The notes beneath the pieces were generated by a model, which was not told the DNA's origin, did no database searches, and saw nothing but the letters and a program-made list of their open reading frames with translations. A DNA stretch of 64,000 nucleotides. It comes from Variovorax soli NBRC 106424 (lineage in GTDB: Bacteria; Pseudomonadota; Gammaproteobacteria; Burkholderiales; Burkholderiaceae_C). The translations under genes and the position numbers were made by a program. How positions within the stretch are numbered: position 1 is the first letter of the stretch; each line of letters begins with the position of its first letter. The DNA is taken from contig NZ_BCUU01000009.1 of the NCBI RefSeq assembly GCF_001591385.1, positions 1 through 64,000 on the forward strand. Direction: 5' to 3'. This document shows positions 1 to 8,994 of this stretch, in pieces.

Positions 1-1
1 G

Positions 2-1075
2 CTAGACCAGGTCGGCCGCCTGCAGTTCCTTCTTGAGGTAGGCGTAGAACAGGGGTGCCGCCACCAGCCCGCCCGGGCCGAACACCGCTTCGGCGGCGAA
101 CATCACCGCCAGCAGTTCCCACACGGCCATGTGCGTGCGCTGGCCCACCACCTTGGCATTGATGAGGTACTCGGCCTTGTGGATGAGGATGAGAAAAGCC
201 AGGCAGGCCAGACCCGTGACGGGCGAGACCGACAGGCCGACCACCGTGATCACGCCGTTGCAGATCAGGTTGCCCACGATGGGGACCAGGCCCGCCAGGA
301 AGGTGAGGGTGATGAGGGCCGGCGTGTAGGGCAGGTGCAGGTCCCACAGCGGCAGCACGAAGAGCAGGAAGGCGGCCGTGAGGATGGTGTTGAAGGTCGC
401 GATCCAGAACTGCGCCGCCACGATCTGGCCGAAGGCCTCGCCGAAGAGCGACACGCGCTCGCGCAGTGCCAGTGTGAGCGGGCCCGATGCCTCGGCACGC
501 CGGCTGACCGCCGCCAGCGAGCCGACGATGATGCCGACGTAGGCGAACAGGAGCGCATTGAGCCAGGCGCGCCCGGCCATGGCCAGCGAGCCGGCCTGGG
601 CGCTGAGGTACTTGGCGACGATGCGCTGCAGATCGGCCACGCCGTCGGGCAGGTACACCGCCATCTCGGGCGAGAGCTTGGAGCGCAGTTCCAGCACCGT
701 GCGCGCGACATAGTCCAGCAGCTCGCGGTATTGCGCCGGTGCGTTGAGCATCACCTCGCGCGACTGCGACAGGGTGCCGGTCAGGATGGCGATGGGCGAG
801 AGGATCAGCAGCGCCACCGCCACGATGTCCGCCAGCAGGCCAACCTGCCGCGGCGCCAGGCGCACCAGGCCGATGCGCTCGAAGCCGGCCAGCAGCCAGC
901 GCGAGATCCAGCGCGCCGAAAGAAAGCCCACGCACACGGCCAGCAGGCCGATGAGCAGGTGCGCAGTGAGCGACAGCAGCAGCACTGCCGCCATCAGCAC
1001 ATAGCTGGCGATCAGCACCGGGCGCGAGAAGCCGCGCTCTGCGCGCAGGGGCGGGAACGCGGGCAGACGGTCCAT
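2..1075 (-). CDS. AI-2E family transporter (PerM-like permease)
   Basis: Polytopic inner-membrane protein of 357 residues from the AI-2E/PerM exporter family. Hydrophobic segments are spread along the whole chain, with a paired helix near the N-terminus, a long hydrophilic stretch in the middle, and a cluster of helices in the last 150 residues, as in this family. The substrate cannot be read from sequence; members range from autoinducer-2 export to sodium/proton antiport. The open frame extends further upstream, but the ATG at 1075 avoids overlap with purM, which ends 20 bases before it. It probably forms a transcription unit with purM. The stop codon lies at the very edge of the window, so the gene is complete. 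Confidence 0.82.
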   Translation of the reverse strand: MDRLPAFPPLRAERGFSRPVLIASYVLMAAVLLLSLTAHLLIGLLAVCVGFLSARWISRWLLAGFERIGLVRLAPRQVGLLADIVAVALLILSPIAILTGTLSQSREVMLNAPAQYRELLDYVARTVLELRSKLSPEMAVYLPDGVADLQRIVAKYLSAQAGSLAMAGRAWLNALLFAYVGIIVGSLAAVSRRAEASGPLTLALRERVSLFGEAFGQIVAAQFWIATFNTILTAAFLLFVLPLWDLHLPYTPALITLTFLAGLVPIVGNLICNGVITVVGLSVSPVTGLACLAFLILIHKAEYLINAKVVGQRTHMAVWELLAVMFAAEAVFGPGGLVAAPLFYAYLKKELQAADLV

Positions 1076-1094
1076 CGGCGGCAAGGCCGAAGGC

Positions 1095-2135
1095 TCAGGC
1101 GACCACGACCGCCGCGCCTTCGCCGCGCGGCGCGATGACGCCGATTTCATGAACCGTCTCCCCGGCGGCGCGCAGCGTCTCGGCGCAGGCCTTGGCGCTG
1201 GCGGCATCGGTCACCACCACCATGCCGATGCCGTTGTTGAAGGTGCGGTTCATCTCGATATCGTCGATGCCGGCCACCTTCTGCAGCCAGGCGAACAGCT
1301 CGGTTTGCGGCCAGCTGCCCTTGCGCAGGTGCGCGGCGGTGCCTTCGGGCAGCACGCGCGGGATGTTCTCGAGCAGGCCGCCGCCGGTGATGTGGGCCAG
1401 CGCTTTGATGGGGTGTTGCGCGAGCGCAGCCAGCACGGGCTTCACGTACAGGCGGGTGGGGGCCATCACAGCTTCGCGGAAGGGCTTGCCGTCGAGCGTG
1501 GCGGGCAGGTCGGCACCGGCGCGCTCGATCACCTTGCGCACCAGGCTGAAGCCGTTGGAGTGCACGCCGGAAGACGTCAGGCCCAGCACCACGTCGCCGG
1601 GCTTCACGTCCGTGCCGGTGAGGATCTTCGACTTCTCGACGGCGCCAACGGCAAAGCCGGCCAGGTCGTACTCGCCGGCCGGGTACATGCCGGGCATTTC
1701 GGCCGTCTCGCCGCCGATGAGGGCGCAGCCGCTGAGCTCGCAGCCGCGGGCAATGCCGCCCACCACGGCCGCGGCGGTGTCCACGTCGAGCTTGCCGCAG
1801 GCGAAGTAGTCCAGGAAGAACAGCGGCTCGGCGCCTTGCACCAGCACGTCGTTCACACTCATGGCCACCAGGTCGATGCCCACGGTGTCGTGCATGTTCC
1901 ATTCGAAGGCCAGCTTGAGCTTGGTGCCCACGCCGTCGGTGCCGGAAACCAGCACCGGCTCCTTGTAGCGCTTGGGCACCTCGAACAGGGCGCCGAAGCC
2001 GCCGATGCCGCCCAGCACGCCTTCGCGCAGGGTCTTCTTGGCCAGGGGCTTGATGCGGTCGACCAGCGCGTCGCCCGCGTCGATGTCGACTCCGGCGTCT
2101 TTGTAGCTGAGCGGGGCGTTGGTGGCGGAAGTCAT
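1095..2135 (-). CDS. purM: phosphoribosylformylglycinamidine cyclo-ligase (AIR synthetase)
   Basis: Cytosolic purine biosynthesis enzyme converting FGAM and ATP to aminoimidazole ribonucleotide. The protein is 346 residues, the normal PurM length. It shows the glycine-rich segment [16 protein letters not shown] near the N-terminus, the [13 protein letters not shown] block, the [18 protein letters not shown] block, and the C-terminal [13 protein letters not shown] motif. A frame-compatible TTG lies 12 bases further upstream, but the ATG at 2135 is the first standard start. It is divergent from hda and is followed on the same strand by a PerM-like permease, a frequent Burkholderiales order. Confidence 0.97.
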   Translation of the reverse strand: MTSATNAPLSYKDAGVDIDAGDALVDRIKPLAKKTLREGVLGGIGGFGALFEVPKRYKEPVLVSGTDGVGTKLKLAFEWNMHDTVGIDLVAMSVNDVLVQGAEPLFFLDYFACGKLDVDTAAAVVGGIARGCELSGCALIGGETAEMPGMYPAGEYDLAGFAVGAVEKSKILTGTDVKPGDVVLGLTSSGVHSNGFSLVRKVIERAGADLPATLDGKPFREAVMAPTRLYVKPVLAALAQHPIKALAHITGGGLLENIPRVLPEGTAAHLRKGSWPQTELFAWLQKVAGIDDIEMNRTFNNGIGMVVVTDAASAKACAETLRAAGETVHEIGVIAPRGEGAAVVVA

Positions 2136-2287
2136 GGCGTGCGTCAAAGGAAATGAATGGGAGGAATCGGCTGCGCAATGCGTGCTTGAGGGCCTTGCGT
2201 GATGGCGTCCGGGGCCGGGCCGATAGAATTCGTCACGATTTTAAGGGCCTGGAGCAGCACTTCCGGCCTATTCCCCGACCCTTTCGC

Positions 2288-2974
2288 ATGAAGCAGCTCG
2301 CGCTCGACATCGGCTTGACGACGGGTCCGACGCTAGAAGGCTACTTCGCGGGACCCAACGAGGCAGCCCTGCGCCATCTCCAGCTCTGGCTGGGGAGCGC
2401 GGGGCAGGCCAACCTGCACTCGCCCGTGCCCACCTACCTGTGGGGCGAGAGCGGGAGCGGCAAGTCGCACCTGCTGCAAAGCGTTGGTGCGGCGCTTTCC
2501 GCGCAAGGTTCTCGCGTGGGATGGCTGCATGCCGACATGCACGAGCCGCCTGAGTTCGACGAGAACTGGGTGGCGGTGCTGATGGACGACGTGGAGCGCT
2601 ACAACGCGGTGCAGCAGCACGCGGCGTTCAACTGGTTCGTGAACGCGCAGAGCCTGCAGCGCGGCGTGGTGGCGGCCGGCCTGCTGCCGCCGGCCGACCT
2701 GCCGCTGCGCGAAGACCTGCGCACCCGCCTCGGCTGGGGCCATGTGTTTGCCCTGCAGGTGCTGACCGAGGCCGAGCGCCGTGCGGTGCTGCGCCAGGCG
2801 GCCGACGCGCGCGGGCTGATGCTGTCGGACGACGTGCTGAACTTCATGCTGCATCGCTTCAGCCGCGACCTGGGAAGCCTGATGGAGCTGCTGGTGCAGC
2901 TCGACGGCTTTGCATTGCAGACGCAGCGCGCCATCACCATCCCGCTGATCCGGGCCATGCTCGAGAATGAATGA
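2288..2974 (+). CDS. hda: Hda, DnaA-homologous regulator of replication initiation
   Basis: AAA+ protein of 228 residues homologous to the ATPase domain of DnaA. In gammaproteobacteria Hda binds the beta clamp and stimulates DnaA-ATP hydrolysis after initiation. Walker A is GESGSGKS (residues 53-60) and Walker B ends in the acidic pair D100-D101. The N-terminus MKQLALDIG resembles the clamp-binding motif (QL/LALD) of Hda proteins. There is no DNA-binding domain IV, which separates it from DnaA. The upstream frame is open, but the ATG at 2288 gives the family N-terminus. A TAGAAT hexamer about 60 bases upstream could be its -10 box. It is the first gene of the hda-pcnB-folK run. Confidence 0.92.
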   Translation: MKQLALDIGLTTGPTLEGYFAGPNEAALRHLQLWLGSAGQANLHSPVPTYLWGESGSGKSHLLQSVGAALSAQGSRVGWLHADMHEPPEFDENWVAVLMDDVERYNAVQQHAAFNWFVNAQSLQRGVVAAGLLPPADLPLREDLRTRLGWGHVFALQVLTEAERRAVLRQAADARGLMLSDDVLNFMLHRFSRDLGSLMELLVQLDGFALQTQRAITIPLIRAMLENE

Positions 2975-3004
2975 GGGGCGCACGCCCTTCGACAAAGAAA
3001 TCCA

Positions 3005-4594
3005 ATGATCAAGAAATTCATCGACAAGCTGCTGGGCAAATCCGGCGGCGGCAACGGCGCCAAGATGCGCTTCGGCAAGCGCCAGGAGCACACGGCCGAC
3101 GTGCACGGCATCGACCCGTCGCTGGTGGACGACCGCGCCAAGAACGTGGTGACCACCCTGCAGGAAGCCGGCTACGAGGCCTATGTGGTGGGCGGCGCCG
3201 TGCGCGACCTGCTGCTGGGCCTGCGGCCCAAGGATTTCGACGTGGCCACCAACGCCACGCCCGAGCAGGTCAAGGCGTTGTTCCGCCGCGCCTTCATCAT
3301 CGGCCGGCGCTTTCGCATCGTGCACGTGGTGTACGGCCGGGGGCGCGAGCATGAAGTGATCGAGGTCTCGACCTTCCGCGCCTACATGGACAACTCGGCC
3401 GCCGAGCAGGTCTCGGGCAACGAGCGCACCAGCAAGGGCGAGCTGGCCGCCATGAAGCATGCGGTGGATGCCAGCGGCCGCGTGCTGCGCGACAACGTCT
3501 GGGGCCCGCATGACGAAGACGCCACCCGCCGCGACTTCACCGTCAATGCCATGTACTACGACCCGGCGCGCCAGATCGTGGTCGACTACCACAACGGCCT
3601 GAAGGACGCCAAGAAGCTGGTGCTGCGCATGATCGGCGACCCGGCCACGCGCTATCGCGAAGACCCGGTGCGCATCATTCGCGCCATCCGCTTCTCGGCC
3701 AAGCTGGCGGCGCTGGGCTTCAAGCTCGAGCCCAAGACTGCCTCTCCGCTGGTCGAGATGAGCAAATTGCTGGCCGACGTGCCGCAAAGCCGCCTGTTCG
3801 ACGAGATGCTCAAGCTGCTGCAGACCGGCCACGCGCTCGCCACCGTGGCGCAGCTCAAGGCGCTGGGGCTCGAGCGCGGCATCTACCCCCTGCTGGATGT
3901 GGTGGTGGAGCGCGCCGACCTGCCGTTCGTCAAAGCCGCCCTTCAGGACACCGACCGCCGCGTGGGTGAAGGCAAGCCGGTGGCGCCCAGCTTCCTGCTG
4001 GCCTGCGTGCTCTGGAAGGACGTGCGCGACGGCTGGGCCCAGCGCATGGAGGGCCGCCACGGCCAGCGCGGCCAGGCGCCGTTCCCGGCGCTGCAGGACG
4101 CGATCGACGACGTCTTCAATGCCCGCATCGGCGACGTGTCGGGCCGCGGCAAGCTGGCGGCCGACATGCGCGAGATCTGGATGATGCAGCCGCGCTTCGA
4201 CAAGCGCAGCGGCTCGACGCCCTACAGCCTGGTGGAGCAGGCACGCTTTCGCGCGGCCTTCGACTTCATGCGCCTGCGTGCCGACGTGGGCGAGGTGAGC
4301 GAAGCGATTGCCGAATGGTGGCAGGAGTTCAGCACCGCCGACGAGGTGCGCCGGCAGGACCTGCTGGACCAGGTGCGCGAAGAGCAGCACAAGGGGCGCC
4401 GCGTGCACACGCGTGCGCCCAGGCGCGAGGCAACTGCGGCTGATGCCGACACGGCGCCCGCCTCTGAAACGGCTTCCGGCGAAGAGGCCGGCGAGAGCGC
4501 CGGGGCCGCACCGCGCAAGCGCCGTCGCCGCCGCAAGCCGCGCACCGGCGCTGCGGGCGGTGCCGATGGTGGCGCATCCACGAGCCAGCCCTGA
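3005..4594 (+). CDS. pcnB: polynucleotide adenylyltransferase, poly(A) polymerase I
   Basis: Adds 3' poly(A) tails to RNA and so marks it for decay. The 529-residue protein has the nucleotidyltransferase signature VVGGAVRDLLLG (residues 61-72), followed by RPKDFDV with the metal-binding aspartates D77 and D79, then the RNA-binding head and arm domains. The last 70 residues are low-complexity and strongly basic (KRRRRRK), typical of bacterial PAP I and useful for separating it from CCA-adding enzymes. The start at 3005 follows hda by 30 bases, so the two are probably co-transcribed. Confidence 0.93.
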   Translation: MIKKFIDKLLGKSGGGNGAKMRFGKRQEHTADVHGIDPSLVDDRAKNVVTTLQEAGYEAYVVGGAVRDLLLGLRPKDFDVATNATPEQVKALFRRAFIIGRRFRIVHVVYGRGREHEVIEVSTFRAYMDNSAAEQVSGNERTSKGELAAMKHAVDASGRVLRDNVWGPHDEDATRRDFTVNAMYYDPARQIVVDYHNGLKDAKKLVLRMIGDPATRYREDPVRIIRAIRFSAKLAALGFKLEPKTASPLVEMSKLLADVPQSRLFDEMLKLLQTGHALATVAQLKALGLERGIYPLLDVVVERADLPFVKAALQDTDRRVGEGKPVAPSFLLACVLWKDVRDGWAQRMEGRHGQRGQAPFPALQDAIDDVFNARIGDVSGRGKLAADMREIWMMQPRFDKRSGSTPYSLVEQARFRAAFDFMRLRADVGEVSEAIAEWWQEFSTADEVRRQDLLDQVREEQHKGRRVHTRAPRREATAADADTAPASETASGEEAGESAGAAPRKRRRRRKPRTGAAGGADGGASTSQP

Positions 4595-4642
4595 GGCGGC
4601 CCGGCGGCGCCTTGCTGCGTGAAGACTGAGCGAGAAACAGCC

Positions 4643-5101
4643 GTGGCCGAGATCGCCTACGTTGCCATCGGCGCCAACCTCGGCGATCCGCGCCAAGCTG
4701 TCGAACATGCCATCGACGCCTTGGGCCGCCTGCCGCAAAGCCGGCTGGTGGCGCGTTCGTCGCTCTACCGGACTGCGCCGGTGGATGCCGGCGGGCCCGA
4801 TTTCATCAACGCCGTGGTGGCGCTCGAAACCGAACTGGCGCCGCTGGACCTGCTGGCGCGCCTGCAGGCCATCGAGGCGGCTGCAGGACGTGAGCGCCCG
4901 TATCGCAACGCGCCGCGCACACTGGACCTGGATCTTCTGATCCATGGTGAGCGGGCGCTCGAAACGCCGACCCTGACGCTGCCGCATCCGCGGATGGGCC
5001 AGCGGGCCTTCGTTCTGGTGCCCCTGGCCGAAATCGCGCCGAACCGTGTGACGGCCGCACAACTTGCCGCCGTGGCGGGGCAGGCTATCCAGCGCCTCTG
5101 A
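4643..5101 (+). CDS. folK: 2-amino-4-hydroxy-6-hydroxymethyldihydropteridine diphosphokinase
   Basis: HPPK transfers pyrophosphate from ATP to the pterin in folate synthesis. The protein carries the N-terminal YVAIGANLGDP motif, the central ERPYRNAPRTLDLDLLI block containing the catalytic and metal-binding residues, and the LPHPRMGQRAFVLVPLAE segment. I place the start at the GTG at 4643, which puts the core motif a few residues from the N-terminus and has a weak purine-rich site (GCGAGAA) upstream. A GTG at 4619 would add eight residues and cannot be excluded. It lies 48 bases after pcnB on the same strand. Other pterin genes in this window are at 17.3, 62.5 and 63.8 kb. Confidence 0.93.
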   Translation: MAEIAYVAIGANLGDPRQAVEHAIDALGRLPQSRLVARSSLYRTAPVDAGGPDFINAVVALETELAPLDLLARLQAIEAAAGRERPYRNAPRTLDLDLLIHGERALETPTLTLPHPRMGQRAFVLVPLAEIAPNRVTAAQLAAVAGQAIQRL

Positions 5102-5185
5102 AGGTTTTCAGGGGGGCGTGGTCCGGGCGCGACGGACCGCCTGTCCGGGTTTTCCCGAGCCAATTACACTTCCGGGTTTCGTGCC

Positions 5186-5203
5186 CTGTCATCAAATCGA
5201 CAC
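5186..5203 (+). promoter_or_regulatory. candidate PhoB box upstream of the DUF47-pit operon
   Basis: A perfect 7-base CTGTCAT repeat at 5186-5192 is followed by a 4-base spacer and a second, degenerate repeat TCGACAC (4 of 7 matches to CTGTCAC). The 11-base spacing is that of the classical Pho box. It lies 26 bases before the start codon of the phosphate-uptake pair. This is a single-site pattern match; no clear -35/-10 pair was recognised around it. Confidence 0.45.
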
Positions 5204-5229
5204 AAAACGCCTCAACGGGATTCCACGCC

Positions 5230-5874
5230 ATGTTCGGTAAGTTGCTGCCCCGCGAGGGCAATTTTTTTGAGATGTTCAACCAGCATGCCGAGCGCATCGT
5301 CGAGGCGGGCCGCGCTTTCGAACAACTGGTGGCGAACTACAACGACCTGCACCTTCGCGAGCAGTACAACCGTGACGTCGACAATGCCGAGCGCGCGGCC
5401 GACCGCGTCACGCACGACGTCAATCGCCTGCTGCACAAGACCTTCATCACCCCGATCGACCGCGAGCAGATCCACAAGCTGATCAACACCATGGACGACG
5501 TGGCCGACCTGATCCAGGACTCGGCCGAGACCATGGCGCTGTACGACGTGCGGCACATGACGGAGGAGATCAGCCGCTTGACGGCGCTGTCCGTCAAGTG
5601 CTGCGAGCGCGTCAAGGACGCGGTCAAGCACCTGGGCAAGATCAGCGACCCGGCCACCGCCGAGGCCACCCTGAAGGCCTGCGAGGAGATCGACCGGCTG
5701 GAATCCGACGCCGACCGCGTCATGCGCAGCGCCATGAGCAAGCTCTTTCGCGAAGAGCCGGACGTGCGCGAGGTCATCAAGCTCAAGGCCATCTACGAAC
5801 TGCTCGAAACCATCACGGACAAGTGCGAAGACGTCGCCAACGTGATCGAGGGCATCGTCCTCGAGAACTCCTGA
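5230..5874 (+). CDS. DUF47 family protein (PhoU-like partner of Pit transporter)
   Basis: Soluble, helical protein of 214 residues from the DUF47 (TIGR00153) family, distantly related to PhoU. It lacks membrane segments and consists of amphipathic helices rich in Asp, Glu and Lys. Family members are almost always encoded directly before a Pit phosphate transporter and are thought to control its activity. Here the pit gene starts 16 bases downstream, so the two form an operon. A candidate PhoB box lies 26 bases upstream of the start, which suggests phosphate control. The regulatory role is inferred from context. Confidence 0.9.
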   Translation: MFGKLLPREGNFFEMFNQHAERIVEAGRAFEQLVANYNDLHLREQYNRDVDNAERAADRVTHDVNRLLHKTFITPIDREQIHKLINTMDDVADLIQDSAETMALYDVRHMTEEISRLTALSVKCCERVKDAVKHLGKISDPATAEATLKACEEIDRLESDADRVMRSAMSKLFREEPDVREVIKLKAIYELLETITDKCEDVANVIEGIVLENS

Positions 5875-5890
5875 TCGGCAGCGCCTCGCC

Positions 5891-6901
5891 ATGACAACGA
5901 TCCAGGCCAGCCTTTGGTTGGTGATCCTGCTCGTGGGCCTTGCACTGGCCTTCGATTTCATGAACGGCTTTCACGATGCCGCCAACTCGATTGCCACGGT
6001 GGTGTCCACCGGCGTGCTCAAGCCGACGCATGCGGTGGCCTTTGCGGCCTTCTTCAACCTGATCGCCATCGGCGTGTTCCACCTGAGCGTGGCCGCCACG
6101 GTGGGCAAGGGCATCGTCGAGCCGGGGGTGGTCGACGTGCACGTGGTGTTCGGGGCCTTGCTCGGCGCCATCACGTGGAACCTGGTCACCTGGTACTACG
6201 GCATTCCGAGCAGTTCCTCGCATGCGCTCATCGGCGGCATCGTCGGGGCGGTCATGGCCAAGGCCGGCTCGAGCGTGCTGCTGGCTGGCGGCATCCTGAA
6301 GACGGTGGCCTTCATCTTCGTCTCGCCCGTGCTGGGCTTCTTCCTGGGCGCGCTGATGATGGTGGCGGTGGCGTGGGTGTTCCGCTTGTCCACGCCGTCG
6401 CGCGTGGACCGGTGGTTCCGCCGCCTGCAGCTGGTGTCGGCCGGCGCCTATAGCCTGGGCCACGGGGGCAACGACGCGCAGAAGACCATCGGCATCATCT
6501 GGATGCTGCTCATCGCCACCGGCCATTCGGCCGCCACCGACGCTGCGCCGCCCACCTGGACCATCGTGAGCTGCTACACGGCCATTGCGCTGGGCACCAT
6601 GTTCGGCGGCTGGCGCATCGTGAAGACCATGGGCCAGAAAATTACCAAGCTCAAGCCCGTGGGCGGCTTCTGCGCCGAGACGGGCGGGGCGCTCACGCTG
6701 TTCCTGGCCACCTTCCTGGGCATTCCGGTGTCCACCACGCACACCATCACCGGCGCCATCGTCGGCGTGGGCGCCGCGCAGCGCATGAGCGCGGTGCGCT
6801 GGGGCGTAGCGGGCAACATCGTGTGGGCGTGGATCTTCACGATCCCGGCCTCGGCCTTCGTGGCGGCGATTGCGTACTGGATCAGCCTGCAGCTGTTCTG
6901 A
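5891..6901 (+). CDS. pit: inorganic phosphate transporter, Pit family
   Basis: Low-affinity, proton-coupled phosphate permease of the inner membrane, 336 residues with about ten hydrophobic segments. The family's duplicated signature is present: FMNGFHDAANSIATVVST near residues 23-40 and GHGGNDAQKTIGI in the second half, each the core of one PHO4 repeat. It is shorter than E. coli PitA (about 500 residues) because the long cytoplasmic insert is absent, as in many beta- and alphaproteobacteria. It is co-transcribed with the upstream DUF47 gene. Confidence 0.93.
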   Translation: MTTIQASLWLVILLVGLALAFDFMNGFHDAANSIATVVSTGVLKPTHAVAFAAFFNLIAIGVFHLSVAATVGKGIVEPGVVDVHVVFGALLGAITWNLVTWYYGIPSSSSHALIGGIVGAVMAKAGSSVLLAGGILKTVAFIFVSPVLGFFLGALMMVAVAWVFRLSTPSRVDRWFRRLQLVSAGAYSLGHGGNDAQKTIGIIWMLLIATGHSAATDAAPPTWTIVSCYTAIALGTMFGGWRIVKTMGQKITKLKPVGGFCAETGGALTLFLATFLGIPVSTTHTITGAIVGVGAAQRMSAVRWGVAGNIVWAWIFTIPASAFVAAIAYWISLQLF

Positions 6902-6962
6902 GCACGCCCCACTCCCGAGCTTGGCCGGCTTGGCCGTTGGCGTGCGCCTCGAGGGCCCGGCG

Positions 6963-7952
6963 TCAAACCGACACGACGATCTTGCCGAACTGCTGGTTCG
7001 ACTCGAGAAAGCGATGCGCCTCGATGATTTCATCGAACGCAAAGGTCCGCGCGATCACCGGGCGCAGTGCGCCCGATTCCAGCCCCGCAAGAATGAAAGC
7101 CTTGGCGGCTTCGAGCCGCGCCGGATCGCGCAAGACCTCGTGCACGAGATAGCCGCGCAGCGTCAGCGTCTTGCTCAGCACGGCAAACAGCGGAAACGGC
7201 GTCGGCTCCGTGCTCAGGCCGCCATATTCGATGAGGATGCCGCCCGGAGACATCGCGGCGGTCAGCGGCTCGAAGATCGAACCGCCGATGGCGTCCAGGA
7301 CCACCCTTGCGCCACGGTCCCCGGTGATGGCCTTGAGCCGCGCCTGCAGATCTTCTTCCTGCGAAGCGATCACGTGCGCAGCGCCCGCTTCGACCAGGGC
7401 CTTCCTCTTGGCGGACGTGCGCGTCACGGCAACAGGGGTCGCGCCCAGCATGTTCACGATCTGGATGGCGGCAAGGCCGACGCTGCTCGACGCCGCCGTG
7501 ATCACGACGAAGTCCTGCGTGGTCACGCCGGCAATGTCGACGAGCGCGCCATAGGCCGTCAGATACTGCATCCAGGCGGATGCGGCCGCCTCCCAGCCGA
7601 GCGACGGCGGGTGCTTCACGACCAGGTGCGCGGGAAAGTTCACCAGCTCGCCATAGGCAGGCCAGCGAACCATCGACATCGGGGGAATGATGCTGACGGC
7701 CTCGCCTGGCGCCAACCCATGGACACCTTCGCCAACGGCATCGACGACACCGGCAGCCTCCAGGCCGAGCCCGGAGGGCAGCGGTGGTGTCTCGATGTAG
7801 TGGCCGGCGCGCAGCAGGGCTTCGGCGCGATTGAGTCCCAGCGCCTTGACCCGGATGCGCACCTCTTCGGCCGCAGGCTGCGGAACCTGAGCCTCCTCGA
7901 TGCGCAATACCTCGGGACCACCATGCTCGAGGAAGCGGATGACGCGTGCCAT
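6963..7952 (-). CDS. zinc-independent quinone oxidoreductase-like MDR dehydrogenase
   Basis: Member of the medium-chain dehydrogenase/reductase superfamily, quinone-oxidoreductase branch, 329 residues. It has the N-terminal GroES-like barrel with GLGLEAAGVVDAVGEGV and a Rossmann domain whose AASSSVGLAAIQI segment replaces the usual AAAGGVG nucleotide motif. Structural-zinc cysteines are absent, which argues against a classical alcohol dehydrogenase. The substrate is unknown. The ATG at 7952 has a GGAG site six bases upstream; an ATG at 7964 is also possible. It is divergent from a LysR gene that probably controls it. Confidence 0.85.
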   Translation of the reverse strand: MARVIRFLEHGGPEVLRIEEAQVPQPAAEEVRIRVKALGLNRAEALLRAGHYIETPPLPSGLGLEAAGVVDAVGEGVHGLAPGEAVSIIPPMSMVRWPAYGELVNFPAHLVVKHPPSLGWEAAASAWMQYLTAYGALVDIAGVTTQDFVVITAASSSVGLAAIQIVNMLGATPVAVTRTSAKRKALVEAGAAHVIASQEEDLQARLKAITGDRGARVVLDAIGGSIFEPLTAAMSPGGILIEYGGLSTEPTPFPLFAVLSKTLTLRGYLVHEVLRDPARLEAAKAFILAGLESGALRPVIARTFAFDEIIEAHRFLESNQQFGKIVVSV

Positions 7953-7960
7953 TTCGTTCT

Positions 7961-7982
7961 CCATTCATTAAAAATTGAATGG
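7961..7982. promoter_or_regulatory. inverted repeat, candidate LysR-type operator
   Basis: CCATTCA and TGAATGG form a perfect 7-base inverted repeat separated by eight AT-only bases, at the QOR end of the divergent QOR-LysR intergenic region. The 105-base intergenic stretch is AT-rich against a strongly GC-rich background. LysR-type regulators usually bind such dyads in the divergent promoter they share with their target. The repeat would cover the upstream alternative ATG of the oxidoreductase. No footprint data; assigned by position and symmetry only. Confidence 0.4.
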
Positions 7983-8057
7983 AATCAACTGTAGGTATCT
8001 TCTCTTTCTTGATAAATCGAGGTATTTTGAAGACCGTCGAAACTATTGGTTTTTAAT

Positions 8058-8957
8058 GTGGACCGTCTTACGAGCATGGCCGTGTTCGTCAAAGCCGTCG
8101 ATCTGGGGTCGTTTGCGGCCGCCGCGGACGCGCTCGAACTGTCGGGCCCCATGGTCGGCAAGCACGTCCGGTTTCTTGAAGATCGGCTCGGTGTTCGACT
8201 TCTCACCCGGACGACGCGCCGTCAGAGCCTGACCGATTTCGGGCGCGCCTACTACGACCGCTGCCGGATCGTGCTGGCAGAAGCCGAAGCTGCGGATGGG
8301 CTCGCGGCCGACCAACTGGCCGAGCCGCGCGGCAGGCTGCGCGTGACGATGCCCGTGCATTTCGGGCGGCGCTGCGTGATGCCGGTCCTGGTCGCCTTTG
8401 CGCAAAGGCACCCGGCGCTCGAGCTTGATCTGTCCTTCAACGATCGTTTCGTCGATCTGGCCGAGAACGATCACGACCTTGCGATCCGGACCGGCGATAT
8501 CAGCGACAGGGCCGGCTTGATCGCGCGCCGCATCGCCCGCCAGCGCATGCTCGTCTGCGCTGCGCCGTCGTATATCGAGACGCACGGCCAACCGGGCGGC
8601 ATCGATGATCTGCGCAATCACCAGGCGATCGTCTATTGGCGCTCGGGTCGCGTCGGACCCTGGCTCTTCCCGCGCGAAGATCGGCCTCCCGCGGAAATCT
8701 TGCCGCCCCATCGCCTGCGGCTCGACGATCTCGACGCAATCGCGGATGCCGCCATGCTCGGCATGGGGTTGGCCTGGCTTCCGTCCTGGCTCGTGCGCGA
8801 ACGCATTCAGGCGCGCACGCTCGTGAAGGTGCTGCCCGGCGAGGCCGACTTTCCCTACGATGCACACGCGCTGTGGCTGCCGACGCCACACCTGCCGCTG
8901 AAGGTGCGCCTCGCGGTCGATGCACTCGCACAGGCGCTGCCCGCAATGATGGCGTAA
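8058..8957 (+). CDS. LysR family transcriptional regulator
   Basis: LysR-type regulator of 299 residues. The N-terminal winged helix-turn-helix occupies about residues 1-60 (FVKAVDLGSFAAAADALELS), followed by the periplasmic-binding-protein-like effector domain. The start is the GTG at 8058, giving the usual family N-terminus (DRLTSMAVFV); a TTG 12 bases further upstream and an ATG at residue 7 are alternatives. It is divergent from the oxidoreductase, its most likely target. Codon use is odd: aspartate is coded 16 times by GAT and 9 by GAC, while nearby trmD uses GAC 14 to 2, which hints at acquisition from elsewhere. Confidence 0.88.
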   Translation: MDRLTSMAVFVKAVDLGSFAAAADALELSGPMVGKHVRFLEDRLGVRLLTRTTRRQSLTDFGRAYYDRCRIVLAEAEAADGLAADQLAEPRGRLRVTMPVHFGRRCVMPVLVAFAQRHPALELDLSFNDRFVDLAENDHDLAIRTGDISDRAGLIARRIARQRMLVCAAPSYIETHGQPGGIDDLRNHQAIVYWRSGRVGPWLFPREDRPPAEILPPHRLRLDDLDAIADAAMLGMGLAWLPSWLVRERIQARTLVKVLPGEADFPYDAHALWLPTPHLPLKVRLAVDALAQALPAMMA

Positions 8958-8994
8958 GCGGCGGCGCCATCGCACGGGGGGCGCCCGGGTCGGC

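Noticed and set aside
2333-5062. 909-codon antisense open frame opposite hda-pcnB-folK
   Set aside because: Same reason: long antisense frame over three well-supported genes, with histidine/arginine-rich low-complexity translation.
5102-5160. Terminator after folK (GGTCCG / CGGACC)
   Set aside because: Only a six-base stem and no adjacent T-run; too weak to call.
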